DNA of 40,144 bases from contig NZ_JALJCL010000022.1 of the NCBI RefSeq assembly GCF_023698535.1, positions 1 to 40,144 of the forward strand, read 5' to 3'. Of this stretch, positions 8,342-17,837 are shown one piece after another; position 1 is the stretch's first letter; each line of letters opens with the position of its first letter. This DNA is from Halorientalis regularis (lineage in GTDB: Archaea; Halobacteriota; Halobacteria; Halobacteriales; Haloarculaceae). Position numbers and translations under genes: made by a program. The notes under the pieces are model-generated. The model was not told the origin of the DNA. It did no database searches and saw only the letters and a program-made list of their open reading frames with translations.

Positions 8342-11300
8342 ATGACAGACGACACGCCGCCACTCCCCCAGAACTGGAGTCCAGAGACAGACCAGTACCT
8401 TCGGGTCGAACCCACGATGACAGCGCTTGACCCGAACGATATCGCCAGACAAACAGCCACGTTCACTGATTTACTGGCGGATAACGACGACGGGCTGCTC
8501 ACGAAACTAACCAAGACGGTCACCACGGACAACGAACCATCTTATATCGAATGTCGCATCGTCGCCCCGGGCGCCGAAACCACGCCCACACCACTGAACT
8601 ATTACTTCACGATCAGTGGCGCGGAACACCGCCTGCAAGCCCTCGAAAACACACTTCGAAGTCTCTTCCCCGCGGAATATGCCATCACCTCTGTCGAGAG
8701 ACCAGTAGCCAGCGCCGGCGTCCTCACACAGGGCTCGGCGGGCCCGGTACCCGAGTACACCGCCGGCGTCGAATACTGTAGTGTCACAACCCGCCGTCAC
8801 AACTGGCAGATGTCACTGCTGCCCGATGATTCCCAGCCCTCCGCTGCGCAACCATCACCCACACCGGCCGACCGCGTCAGATCGCTTGGCCTAGGCACCG
8901 ACGAAACGGGCCCACTGGCGCTGTTGCTCAGGACAATGGTCACCACACGCCTGCCGGTCATCTACCAGCTCCTGATAACGCCATTCCGGGACTGGCGACA
9001 GACCAAACGAAACCGGATTCACGATATCGATATCGCCCAGGATCGCGTCCTGGCGAAATTCCTCGGCACCGATTACGAGCCTGGCGAGCGCGATCTCACA
9101 ACCGAAGAGCAAACCCGCAGACATGCGATTGACGTTCGCAACGCGGCTGCGTCGTATCTCGTCAACGCTCGGGTGGCCATCCCGGTCGACAGCGCCTCCC
9201 AGGAAGCCGCTGATGGCGTCGCGTCCGATCTCGAATCGGCGTTTGCTCACCTGGGGAGTGATTATCACTGGCTTGCCGGGCGGCGGCGCTGTGATAATGA
9301 TGGGGGGAACAAACAGCCCGGGCGGACACTGTTCCGGCGACTCCGGGACCGCACCCATATCGACCCGGAGTTCACGGCCTCGCACAACTGGCCGACCTGG
9401 CGTGACAACACCAGCCGTGGCATCATCGCCGACGCCGAAGAACTGCCGGGGCTGTTCGCAATCGAGGGAGGGTCGGCACCGCCGCGGGTCGAACGCGGCC
9501 TCGAAACGACGCCACCAGCACAGACTCCACTTACGCTCCCGTCCACATCGACCCTCGATCAGTTCCGCCAGCCCGGGTTGGCGCTTGGCTATCCGATCGA
9601 TAGCGACCACCAGCGACAGGAGCCACACATTTCGGTGCCGCCACGCTTCCAGACGAGACACATCAGTTGGGTCGGGCAGACCGGCTCGGGGAAATCGACG
9701 GCTCTGAGCAACGCATTACTGGCAAACCGGACCGCGACGGCCGGCCCGGAGATCCTCATCGACCCGAAAGGCGGCCGGATGGCGACAGAGCTGTGCCAGT
9801 CGCTGTACGCTCAGACTGGCTCACTCGACGATGTCTACTATTTTGATCTGGCCGAGTGGTTGCCCGCCCAGTCGTTTTTCGACATCCGCGACGAGGTGGC
9901 TGCGGGGGTCCAACGATCCACAGCCATCGAAGACCGGGTTGGCCACTTCGAGGCGATCCTCCGCCAACTCATGGGGCCCGAGCAGTACGATGCAAAGCTT
10001 GCACCGAAGGCGATCCGTAGCGGGCTGCGAGCGCTGTATGACCCGCTCCATGGCGATGAGGTCCCGACGGTCCGGTCGCTCTACGAGACGCTCCGAACGC
10101 TCCAGGACAACAAGACGCCCCCGCCAGTCGAGAGCGAGGCACTCGAACGGTCGTTCGCGTCGCTGGCCGCCAAGGACGACGAGGTCTTCCAGTCGGCGAT
10201 CGGGGCCGCGCTTACCCGCATCGAGGCGATTACCAACCGGCCGCGGCTCCGCCGGCTGTTCAACGTTGATCCCACAGTCGAAGAAACCCCGCAGTTCGAT
10301 TTCAGTGCGTTCCTCGACGAGGACGTGACGATCATCCTCGACATCGGTCGGCTCCGCGAGTCGGTCCAGCGGGCGATGGTGCTGATCGTACTCTCCCAGC
10401 TCTGGACGGCGCTGCGACGCCGCGGCCGGCGGCGCGGCGGAGAGTCGCTCCCACTGGTCAACGTCTACCTCGAGGAAGCCGGGAACGTGGCCGGCAGCGA
10501 AATCCTCGATGCATTGCTCTCGGAGGGCCGGGAGTTCCAGGTCAGCATGACCCTCGCGATGCAATTCCCCCAGCAACTGGCCGATACCGACACCCGGGCC
10601 ACGACGGCCGGCGGTGATGGGGCAACCACCTATGATGAAGTCCTCAACAACGTCGGCACGATCGTCACAGGGCAGGTCGGCCACGACCGCAAACTCGCCG
10701 AACGGCTCGCAACCGACGAGATCGAAAGCGAGAAGATGGCTGCTCGCCTGCGCCAGCTGTCGGCCGGCCAGTGGCTCGTGTCACTACCCGACGAACTATT
10801 CGAGCAGGCATCCAGACCGTTCCACATCGAGTCACTGCCACTGCCGGATGGCCATCCCGACGCCACCGTATCGACCCCGGCTGGATTTCAGGCAGCCTTC
10901 GACGAGCGCGTGGCACACACCCGATCAACCCATGCGGTGACCGTCGCCGACGAGCCAGCCACGGCACCAGAAACAGAGACCGACGGAGCTACCGACGACG
11001 CCCGGTCCCACCCAGGTATCAACGTGTTGGTACGGACGACGCGGCTCCCCGGGGCCGTCACCTACGACCCCGAGCAACACGCCATCCAGTGTGCCCGCTG
11101 TGAGCGGCGGTATAACCCGACGAGTACGGGAATGCGGCGGGCGTTGCGCTGCAGTGGCGCCCTTGAGACGGTCGATCGGAATGATATCCCGATCTGTGAC
11201 CTGTACCTGAACAGGAGTGCCGACGAGATTGCGGCGTTGGACTGGAGTCGGGTGCAACTGGCGTTTCTCCAGGCCGTCTATGACGCCCAGCAGCGGCGCT

Positions 11301-12037
11301 TTGCACCACACGAGTACGACATCGTGTGGGATTCGATGCTCCGGCTCAAGGAGTATCTCGATATCGACCAGGCTGCGATCGACGAGCTTCTCGATGCGGA
11401 GTTGCTCCGCCACGACGGCGACCACCCCCATCGGTTGTACAGCCTCTCGGAAGCGGGACGGGAACTCATCGCGGAGAAACCACGCAGTGGGCTTGAGTTC
11501 GGCCACGAGACTGGCGATCTCGGCGAGTCGAGTCTGCACACTCTCATGAACGAAGTTCTGCGACGCTGGATCGTCCAGAACTACAAACAGGATGATACAT
11601 CGCCAGTCGAGACCGTCCACACGTATTATGAGGTACAGGAGGGTGAACTCGCCGCCGCCGCGTTCATGGACGATACCGGCGTGCCAGCCGACGCTGACAG
11701 TATCACGTTCAGACGCCTCGATGTGGTCGGACTCGATGCTGACGGCAGTATCGTCGTGACCGGTGAAGCCGAGCGGATTCACGGTGATAAATACGAGGCG
11801 ATTCCCGACGACTTCGACACGATGGCGGCCTGTGAGCCCGAACAAGCGATCTGGGTCGTCCCGAGACAGTCAGACGGTGCGGAGGTCCTCGAAGGCCTCA
11901 ACGAACCCAGTGATGGCCGACCCCGTGTCGAGACGACCTACAGCACGAACAGCCCACCCCGAAAGTACCAGGTCGACACAGCCGGGCTGACTGACATCTA
12001 TACGGTGTCGAAGTTGCTTGATGATCTCGAGGACTGA
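8342..12037 (+). CDS. Large HerA/TraG-type ATPase fused to zinc ribbon and nuclease-like C-terminal domain
   Basis: A 1,231-aa protein. Residues about 1-400 form an N-terminal region of the kind found before HerA/VirD4-class pumps. Residues about 440-800 form the ATPase: Walker A GQTGSGKST (445-453), the strand PEILIDPKGG, and Walker B VNVYLEEAGN (706-715, with the acidic pair at 711-712), followed by the sensor-like SMTLAMQFPQQL. A cysteine ribbon starting CARC (917-920) comes next, then a winged-helix-like stretch (about 960-1040, FAPHEYDIV and HRLYSLSEAGREL). The tail has an LDVVGLD strand (Asp 1127) and GEAE (Glu 1142 and 1144), resembling the D...ExE/K core of PD-(D/E)XK folds. It likely pumps or processes DNA, as in conjugation or defence. 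The ATPase call is firm, the nuclease-like tail is inference, and no relaxase is seen nearby. Confidence 0.85.
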   Translation: MTDDTPPLPQNWSPETDQYLRVEPTMTALDPNDIARQTATFTDLLADNDDGLLTKLTKTVTTDNEPSYIECRIVAPGAETTPTPLNYYFTISGAEHRLQALENTLRSLFPAEYAITSVERPVASAGVLTQGSAGPVPEYTAGVEYCSVTTRRHNWQMSLLPDDSQPSAAQPSPTPADRVRSLGLGTDETGPLALLLRTMVTTRLPVIYQLLITPFRDWRQTKRNRIHDIDIAQDRVLAKFLGTDYEPGERDLTTEEQTRRHAIDVRNAAASYLVNARVAIPVDSASQEAADGVASDLESAFAHLGSDYHWLAGRRRCDNDGGNKQPGRTLFRRLRDRTHIDPEFTASHNWPTWRDNTSRGIIADAEELPGLFAIEGGSAPPRVERGLETTPPAQTPLTLPSTSTLDQFRQPGLALGYPIDSDHQRQEPHISVPPRFQTRHISWVGQTGSGKSTALSNALLANRTATAGPEILIDPKGGRMATELCQSLYAQTGSLDDVYYFDLAEWLPAQSFFDIRDEVAAGVQRSTAIEDRVGHFEAILRQLMGPEQYDAKLAPKAIRSGLRALYDPLHGDEVPTVRSLYETLRTLQDNKTPPPVESEALERSFASLAAKDDEVFQSAIGAALTRIEAITNRPRLRRLFNVDPTVEETPQFDFSAFLDEDVTIILDIGRLRESVQRAMVLIVLSQLWTALRRRGRRRGGESLPLVNVYLEEAGNVAGSEILDALLSEGREFQVSMTLAMQFPQQLADTDTRATTAGGDGATTYDEVLNNVGTIVTGQVGHDRKLAERLATDEIESEKMAARLRQLSAGQWLVSLPDELFEQASRPFHIESLPLPDGHPDATVSTPAGFQAAFDERVAHTRSTHAVTVADEPATAPETETDGATDDARSHPGINVLVRTTRLPGAVTYDPEQHAIQCARCERRYNPTSTGMRRALRCSGALETVDRNDIPICDLYLNRSADEIAALDWSRVQLAFLQAVYDAQQRRFAPHEYDIVWDSMLRLKEYLDIDQAAIDELLDAELLRHDGDHPHRLYSLSEAGRELIAEKPRSGLEFGHETGDLGESSLHTLMNEVLRRWIVQNYKQDDTSPVETVHTYYEVQEGELAAAAFMDDTGVPADADSITFRRLDVVGLDADGSIVVTGEAERIHGDKYEAIPDDFDTMAACEPEQAIWVVPRQSDGAEVLEGLNEPSDGRPRVETTYSTNSPPRKYQVDTAGLTDIYTVSKLLDDLED

Positions 12038-12050
12038 CTGACATTGGGTG

Positions 12051-12091
12051 CTACCCATCGTGTCATCCCCTGCGTTGTCCGGGGTGGGTAG
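12051..12091 (+). terminator. Hairpin just downstream of the large ATPase gene
   Basis: ctaccca (12051-12057) and cccc (12067-12070) can pair with gggg (12081-12084) and tgggtag (12085-12091), with a bulge. It lies 14 nt after the stop codon, so it may affect mRNA 3' end formation or stability. Archaeal termination usually relies on U-tracts and none is obvious here, so a terminator role is weakly supported. Confidence 0.3.
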
Positions 12092-13579
12092 TAGAACCAC
12101 TCACGTTCGAGTACCACCGATAGTACTATTTTCACGGTTATGTCGACCAGATTCGGTCGCTGACCGCATCGAATGCATCGTGTGGGTGTTGTATCAGACG
12201 CAGTAGCCGGCCGGCCAGATGCGCTTTGGCTTACCGAACACCGATGTGGTGGTGAGACTGTATACGCGCTTGCAGGGCGTTGCGGATAGCAAGCAGTGTG
12301 TTCGCGGTCCCTCGGACGGTAACACGAGCGGTATACTCGACGCAAAGTCCGAAAGAAGGACGGAGAGTGTTGGGTATACAGCCCGGACGTGACTGAAGCA
12401 ATGGCTGGGATGTTCAGTGATCACGGCCACGGGGCCGGCATCGGATTGCTGGCGGCCACAGACGGTGTCGGAAACAGATGGATCGAGTGTAGGTGGATCG
12501 TAGCTGGCTCAACGCCGCTTAACTGGCTGTGAAATGTCGCCGCTGGCTGGAGAAACAGATCGACATAGAACGGAGTGATTATCCACTGGTTGGGAGAGGG
12601 CACTGGCAACAACTTGAGCAGGAGTCCCTGTTGCAACTGGTGAGTGCTGAAGGAGAGTCGGCATCAGTTGTGGCTGCTGTCGTCTGTAGGTGAGGCGTGT
12701 CTGAACCGTGTCTCGGGTGGACTATCGGTGTATTGTATGGTCGGTGGCACGGTCGTTGCTCGGTTCGGGAGCGAGCGTGCAGACACGCCATTGTAACGGC
12801 TCTTCCAGCCAGGGTGAGGGGTAGCGTGGTTTGCTACTAATTCACTGGCCTGCTGCTATGTTGTAGGGCTATTCGCACCTGAAAGGAGCGAGGGGAGGTC
12901 GTGGCCTATGAATTGAGGGGCGCCCAGTACGTGTTTTTTCCGTCTTCACGTAGCGAGGACTGAAACACGCGGTGGTCGTGATCGACAACCCTTGGGGCTG
13001 GTGACTGTTTATGATTCTGAGTGTCTGAACAACGAGATTGTTCCGGACAGCAGTACCTAGTGGGGGCTCAGTACCGTATCCGCCAGCTCGGATCGGGCAG
13101 TTGTGCGTCGTTCCTGTTGGCCGGAAGTGCCAGTGCCTCGGTCGCTGTTGCGTATTCTGCCTCTCGGTTATCCAGTTATGTGTGGATGCAGTGTGTCACG
13201 TGGCTCGAGCAACAGTCTCAGTATTCACTGGTAACAGACGACTGGGGTCGGGCACCTCTTGGATATACTCGGCCCAAACCACCAGACTGAAGCCGGGTAT
13301 ACAGATCCGTGTTGTAGGAGCGTCTGCCTGTTTTTCGTTTGCTGCTGGTGCGAGCCCCTGTTTATGTCGTGTTTGAATAGCTCATATATTTCTTACTTAG
13401 GTCGTGTTCTTAATGCTCTATTCTTCCGGTCAAAAGTGCTGAGTATATGAGCCTATAATCTCCTCAAATAGACCTACAGATAGTATAAAGCGATCTAAGG
13501 CCGTCGATATGTATATATCGCGCGAGAGCAGCCACACCAACAATAGTAAACAGCTCTCTGCTATTCAGTAGCTGTGGCC
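12092..13579. other. About 1.5 kb without a recognisable gene, plus strand rich in G and T
   Basis: No frame in this stretch has the acidic composition or codon pattern of the neighbouring genes. Short open frames exist (e.g. 13021-13290) but give Ser/Cys/Val-rich or Arg-rich translations of no family I know. By eye, the plus strand from about 12170 to 13360 is G/T-rich, the opposite bias to the A/C-rich leader before the ATPase gene. From 13380 to 13560 it becomes AT-rich. It could hold decayed genes, a plasmid replication or transfer region, or an untranslated RNA. Nothing decisive is visible. Confidence 0.4.
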
Positions 13580-13750
13580 TCAGAAGGGCCAAAACCCCAG
13601 CGACGAACAGTCATTGCGGGGCCCGTGTTTCTGGAGCGTTTCCATTTTGACCCGTACCATCCCATCATCACCAACGACAAACTCCTCTGATTCGCGAAAA
13701 TCGATCTGTGACTGCTTAGCGTGGGTCATTGCCCGACTATTATCGTTCAT
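13580..13750 (-). CDS. Candidate small protein (56 aa, or 49 aa from the second ATG)
   Basis: This minus-strand frame begins MNDNSRAMTHAKQSQIDF and ends in LQKHGPRND...FWPF. The codon pattern is plausible for a haloarchaeal gene and the product is acidic in its middle (RESEEFVVGDDGMV). A TATA-like tatattta lies about 33 nt before the second ATG but only about 12 nt before the first, so a leaderless 49-residue product beginning MTHAKQSQ is the better guess. I do not recognise the family. It sits directly upstream of the toxin-antitoxin pair on the opposite strand. Confidence 0.4.
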   Translation of the reverse strand: MNDNSRAMTHAKQSQIDFRESEEFVVGDDGMVRVKMETLQKHGPRNDCSSLGFWPF

Positions 13751-13935
13751 TGGGTAAATATACTGTTCATCATGCTAATCGAATTCCCCGGGAAGGGTCG
13801 AGGACGATATCAGTCGACATGTACCTCCTCGGTGATCAGCCCGCATAGCAAATAGCGTACCTCGACCGTATCAGCCAAGATTTCGTGGCTGCCACGACAG
13901 GTGGCGGCTGCGGCTAGGAGTGGACGCCAACGAGA

Positions 13936-13965
13936 TTAAATATGTGTAGACTCTACACACAATTG
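13936..13965 (+). promoter_or_regulatory. Promoter and perfect palindromic operator of the toxin-antitoxin operon
   Basis: A TATA box (ttaaatat, 13936-13943) lies about 26 nt before the ATG at 13966, the normal distance for a leaderless haloarchaeal transcript. Between the box and the start is tgtgtagactctacaca (13943-13959), a perfect 8-bp inverted repeat around one central base. Ribbon-helix-helix antitoxins commonly bind such palindromes to repress their own operon, so this is a strong candidate autoregulatory operator. Confidence 0.65.
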
Positions 13966-14361
13966 ATGGCCGGAGAGAAAACCCGCGTCGATTTCAATGC
14001 CCCGAAGTCCCTCGTCGAGCGTGCCGATAGCGTCGTTGAAATCCTCGATATCTCTCGCACCCGCCTCCTCATCGATGCCCTCGAGGACGAGCTCGAAGAA
14101 CTGGCAAACGACGAGGAGTTCCGCCGGCGACTGAGCGACGCCTACTACGATGACCGCGTTGGCTACGATACCGTCGAGGCAATCCTGGGGCGGGAAGAGG
14201 CGATGCGGTTGAAACTTCTCCGGGAGTCGATGGACCGGACACCTGCCACCCCCAAACTCGAGGACGACCTCCCGAGTGATGATGACTTCTACGACGGCGA
14301 GATTCCCGAATGGACGGGTTCGAACGCGCCTGACGCATCGGATGGCGAGTCACGCACCTGA
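13966..14361 (+). CDS. Ribbon-helix-helix (CopG-like) antitoxin
   Basis: A 131-aa protein starting MAGEKTRVDF at the ATG at 13966. An in-frame ATG at 13942 overlaps the TATA/operator region and is rejected. Residues about 4-45 read as a beta-strand (TRVDFNAPKSLVERAD) plus two helices (VVEILDISRTRLLIDALEDELEELA), the ribbon-helix-helix pattern. The acidic, disordered C-terminus (DDLPSDDDFYDGEIPEW) is the part expected to embrace and neutralise the toxin. It is followed after 2 nt by the PIN-domain gene, the usual antitoxin-first order of type II modules. It probably also represses the operon through the palindrome just upstream. Confidence 0.75.
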   Translation: MAGEKTRVDFNAPKSLVERADSVVEILDISRTRLLIDALEDELEELANDEEFRRRLSDAYYDDRVGYDTVEAILGREEAMRLKLLRESMDRTPATPKLEDDLPSDDDFYDGEIPEWTGSNAPDASDGESRT

Positions 14362-14363
14362 CG

Positions 14364-14924
14364 ATGTCGGAGCGCGCCGTGGCTGTCGTCGACACGAATG
14401 TGCTCTTGAATCTTGCGACACCGGTCGTTGACGGGCGAACACAGGCACCTACTGGCGCGGATCCACTCAAAGCACTCCTCACCGCGTACGACGTCCATAC
14501 ACCCGCGAGCGTCCTTGGCGAGATCACCGACGCGACAGGAAGTGACGATCTCCTCGCAGCAGCCGCCGATCTCGTGCTCCAAGCAACGCATCATCTGAGG
14601 ACGCACAACGTCGACGAGCGGGCCGACGAACCACCCGACTACGGGCTTGATCGCGGCGAATCCGATTGTATCTGGTTGGCCAACGAATTGGAGGCAGACC
14701 TCTTCATCACCGATGAGTTCAATACGACGAACTATCTGTTCGTCGCCCTCGCACTCGACGACCGGAATACCCTCTTCACGACACCGCATATCCTTTGCAC
14801 GCTGGCGACCCACGAGAGCATCCCCGATGGATACGTCAACGCAGTGCTCACCTACTACGTGGAAACCAAAGGGTGGGATACCCAATATGTGGCACAATTG
14901 CGGGAGCTGTATCTCTGCGAGTAA
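14364..14924 (+). CDS. PIN-domain ribonuclease toxin (VapC-like)
   Basis: A 186-aa protein with the acidic quartet of PIN nucleases: Asp10 in VVDTNVLLN, Glu53 in VLGEITD, Asp101 in the LDRGESD motif, and Asp117 in FITDEFNT. These residues coordinate Mg2+/Mn2+ for RNA cleavage. All are intact, so the toxin could be active. It is somewhat longer than classical VapC (about 130 aa), with a C-terminal extension of about 50 residues. It is the second gene of a tight operon with the ribbon-helix-helix antitoxin. The likely target (tRNA or rRNA) cannot be inferred. Confidence 0.8.
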   Translation: MSERAVAVVDTNVLLNLATPVVDGRTQAPTGADPLKALLTAYDVHTPASVLGEITDATGSDDLLAAAADLVLQATHHLRTHNVDERADEPPDYGLDRGESDCIWLANELEADLFITDEFNTTNYLFVALALDDRNTLFTTPHILCTLATHESIPDGYVNAVLTYYVETKGWDTQYVAQLRELYLCE

Positions 14925-14933
14925 AGCGATTGT

Positions 14934-15842
14934 CTACGCCACGCCGTAGACGCCGTCCTCGCCGACCGAAACCGAAAGTTCCCCCTCCTCGGCCAGATGC
15001 TCCAGATACTCACAAACGACGAGGGTGAGGAAGCCGACGGTCGCGTCATCGGCATCGAACACCTCTCTGGCGAGATCGCTGGCCGCGACGGGTCCCTCGG
15101 CGGTTTCGATCGCCCTTTCGATTTCTCTCTCGGCCGCCCGAGCCTTCCGGAGTGCGTCATCGATCCGCGCCGTGGGATCGTCCATCACCGGCCCGTGACC
15201 GGGCACCAGCCGGTCGGCGTCGTAGGTCCGCAGACGCTCTAAGGACTCGATATACGTACCTACGTCCCCGTGGAGCGGGCCGTACATGAAGTGGCCGTTC
15301 GTCGAGACGAGGTCGGCCGAGACCATCGTCTTGCTGTCGGCGTGCCACAGTGCCATGTGCTGTTCGGAGTGGCCGGGCGTGTGAAGGACCTCACATTCGT
15401 ACTCGCCCAACCGGACCGTATCGCCGTCACCGACGACGCGACTGATCTCGATGTCGTCCTCGGCGTAGTCGTCCAGCGGGAAGTACGACTCGTCGATCGC
15501 GCTCCGGTCGCCGGGAAGGCCAGCACTCCGCTCGCGGATCTCCGCGTGGCCCGCTTCGAGATAGCCGGAAAAGTCGGTGATGAGGGGTGGAACACCTTCG
15601 AAGACGACGTGGGGGAGCGCCGCGAGTTCCGGGATCGTCTGACTGCCGCCGACGTGGTCGATGTGTGGGTGGGTCAGAACCACCCGCTCGATGCCAGCGA
15701 GTGCCCCGTCCTCGAGCGCGGCCCGGAGTTCCATCCGCGACCGCTCGGCGACGTGGCCGGTGTCGACGAGTGTGTCCCCGATCCGGTAGACGTTGACCGA
15801 TCCGTAGAGCGGTTGTTCGAGAGCCCGCCGCTCGTACTCCAT
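14934..15842 (-). CDS. Metallo-beta-lactamase-fold hydrolase
   Basis: About 302 aa from the ATG at 15842. The frame stays open to 16073, but the extra 77 residues are not family-like and overlap a transposon end. The zinc-site motifs are clear: HPHIDHVGG (HxHxDH) near residue 65, HTPGHSEQHMAL near 160, Asp in SADLVSTNG, and a final VPGHGPV. A C-terminal helical/winged-helix segment (ASDLAREVFDADDATVGFLTLVVCEYLEHL) matches the extended MBL-fold hydrolases that include RNase-Z-unlike thioesterases and lactonases. It acts in the cytoplasm on an unknown ester or thioester. It converges with the PIN toxin gene with 9 nt between stops. Confidence 0.85.
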   Translation of the reverse strand: MEYERRALEQPLYGSVNVYRIGDTLVDTGHVAERSRMELRAALEDGALAGIERVVLTHPHIDHVGGSQTIPELAALPHVVFEGVPPLITDFSGYLEAGHAEIRERSAGLPGDRSAIDESYFPLDDYAEDDIEISRVVGDGDTVRLGEYECEVLHTPGHSEQHMALWHADSKTMVSADLVSTNGHFMYGPLHGDVGTYIESLERLRTYDADRLVPGHGPVMDDPTARIDDALRKARAAEREIERAIETAEGPVAASDLAREVFDADDATVGFLTLVVCEYLEHLAEEGELSVSVGEDGVYGVA

Positions 15843-16059
15843 GCCGTCTTTCCGAGTCCCCACATCAAAAATAACCGTGTCGGTAGTCCCGTACACGTCA
15901 TCCAAAACGAGAGACGTCTCGTCCGCCCACAAGTGATGAGACGAGCGAGACAAGGCATTCCACTCGAAGAAATCCCCTTGATACCAGATCAATACTCGAA
16001 CGACAAACAACCGAGCAGGCGTACTTCGGTCACAGATGACCACCAAAACGGGATAATCG

Positions 16060-16110
16060 GCGTCATTATACAAAACACGAGGCGAAAACCCACGGCTTTA
16101 CCCGTGGGAT
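16060..16110 (-). repeat. IS200/IS605-type left-end hairpin of the truncated TnpB element
   Basis: A hairpin at 16089-16108 (cccacgg / ccgtggg) is followed outward, on the minus strand, by ttttcgcctcg. This matches the motif (hairpin, then nnttcgcct) seen beside the intact TnpB element at 39504-39545. It lies just upstream of the TnpB N-terminal fragment, as a left end should. Confidence 0.6.
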
Positions 16111-16195
16111 GAAGCCGACAACTGGGAATCAAACCACGCTCCAGTAGCAGGCCGACTCCCAAATGTTTAAGAATTACCTGTCCTACATATAAGAT

Positions 16196-16653
<458 letters not shown>

Positions 16654-17721
16654 GAGCGTGTCATAGAATCCGTTCCATAGCGTGAGGTTCTCTCAACGGG
16701 GATCGTCTCCTCGCTCGTAGTTGGTGATTGCAACGACGAGTCGGAGACACAGTGACAGGAACATTTCTGTTCGTGCGTGGACGCGGCTTCGGACGCGGAC
16801 GTGCCCGAGGCCGCAGTCCTTGACTGCGTCATTGGTTCGTTCAACTCCCGTCCGGTCATTGTACGTCTCGTCCAAGATGGACTGTTTCATCTGAACGTCC
16901 TCGCTGTGTTCCGTGATGCGGTCTTTGACCCTGTACTCGATGTCTTTCGGGTCATCAGTGTTTCGCGGATTGTATGGAGCGATTGGCACGACCCCTGCGG
17001 CCAGCAGGTGGTCGTGCCAGTCAAGCGTGTCGTAGGCGCTGTCTCCAAGCATCCGACCGGTGTATCGACGGCGAGCGCGTCACGCGTGACGCGCATCGCC
17101 GTCTCTTGATCTGCTTGCTTGGTCTGTGTGAACTCCGCTGCAATCGCGATCTTAGCGCCGGTCGAGACAATCGTACAGCCGAAGCCGTAGTAGTATTCTT
17201 CGGCTGTGGGGTCGTAGTTCCACGAGGCAGCGTCGTTGTACTGAGTCGCTCGACGTGGGTCGAATCGATAGAGTACGTGGAGTCGAGCAGGCCACGGACG
17301 GCGGCCTGCTCGACGAGTCTGTCGAAGACATCGTCGATAACGTGTTCGAGGTCGGTGAGAAACCGGTCAACCGTGTCTCTGGATGGCGGTTTGTCGAGTC
17401 CACAGTAGTACCAGACAAGGCCGTTCTGAAGTTCTCGTGTAACCGGACGCGTGCCGTAGACATCCTCGTAGTAGCAGTGCAGAAAGCTGCGAAAGAGGTC
17501 TGGTGGCTCGTGAACTCGTGTTCGCCCCTCGAAGCGGGGGCGAACACGTCGTACTCTAGGAGAAACTCGAACTCAAGATGGTTGAACAGCGGTACTGTCT
17601 CGGTAGCCGCCGCATTCAAGAATTTGTCTACCGAAGCCACGTCTTGCAGGGCGTTGGTACTGTTGGGCACAGTTTCCAAACCCTGCGGCCTCCCTTGGGA
17701 GGGTTTCTATGACACGCTCGT
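16654..17721 (-). mobile_element. IS5-like insertion sequence, copy 1 (about 1.07 kb)
   Basis: The left end gagcgtgtcatagaatcc matches the reverse complement of the right end (gagcgtgtcatagaaacc) with one mismatch. A 3-bp direct repeat gta flanks both ends (16651-16653 and 17722-17724), as expected for some IS5-family groups, though three bases could match by chance. The transposase inside is frameshifted. The element is a diverged relative of the one at 18623-19927. Confidence 0.7.
16693..17679 (-). pseudogene. IS5-family transposase of copy 1, multiple frameshifts
   Basis: Reading starts METVPNSTNALQDVASVDKF and follows the copy-2 protein to about DVFAPASRGEHE, where a shift occurs. The middle is readable only in other frames. 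A further one-base loss precedes LGDSAYDTLDWHDH, after which the C-terminal 119 residues are open (with RTGVERTNDAVKDCG and RLVVAITNYERGD). The landmarks of a DDE transposase (second Asp in GDSAYD, Glu in GVERTN) survive, but the gene cannot make a full protein. Calling it dead rests on at least two shifts relative to copy 2. Confidence 0.75.
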
Positions 17722-17723
17722 AG

Positions 17724-17765
17724 CTGGTTCAGCAAACCATGAGAACCATTCTATGACAGCCTCTT
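17724..17765. repeat. 42-bp solo IS end, repeated at 37403-37444
   Basis: This stretch begins agctggttcagcaaaccatg and ends ttctatgacagcctc. It matches 37403-37444 at 40 of 42 positions. The outer 15 bases, read inward, are gaggctgtcatagaa, closely related to the IS5-like ends here (gagcgtgtcatagaa and gggtgtcatagaa). Both copies therefore look like one terminus of a third, related element whose body is gone. Confidence 0.55.
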
Positions 17766-17837
17766 ACGTACTTCTGTCCGTGAGTATCAGCAACTACTGT
17801 GATGTCGTAGGATTCTAGCCCGCTACTGCTCTAATAA

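Noticed and set aside
9821-10684. Long minus-strand open frame (287 residues) opposite the ATPase gene
   Set aside because: It mirrors the third-position-GC-rich ATPase gene, has no start context or family motif, and is a typical antisense shadow in GC-rich haloarchaeal DNA.
10925-11845. Minus-strand open frame of 306 residues opposite the ATPase C-terminus
   Set aside because: Same reason: antisense of a well-supported gene with zinc-ribbon and winged-helix motifs on the plus strand.
15270-16112. Plus-strand frame of 280 residues opposite the MBL-fold gene
   Set aside because: The opposite strand has complete HxHxDH and GHG motifs; this frame is its shadow and runs into a transposon end.
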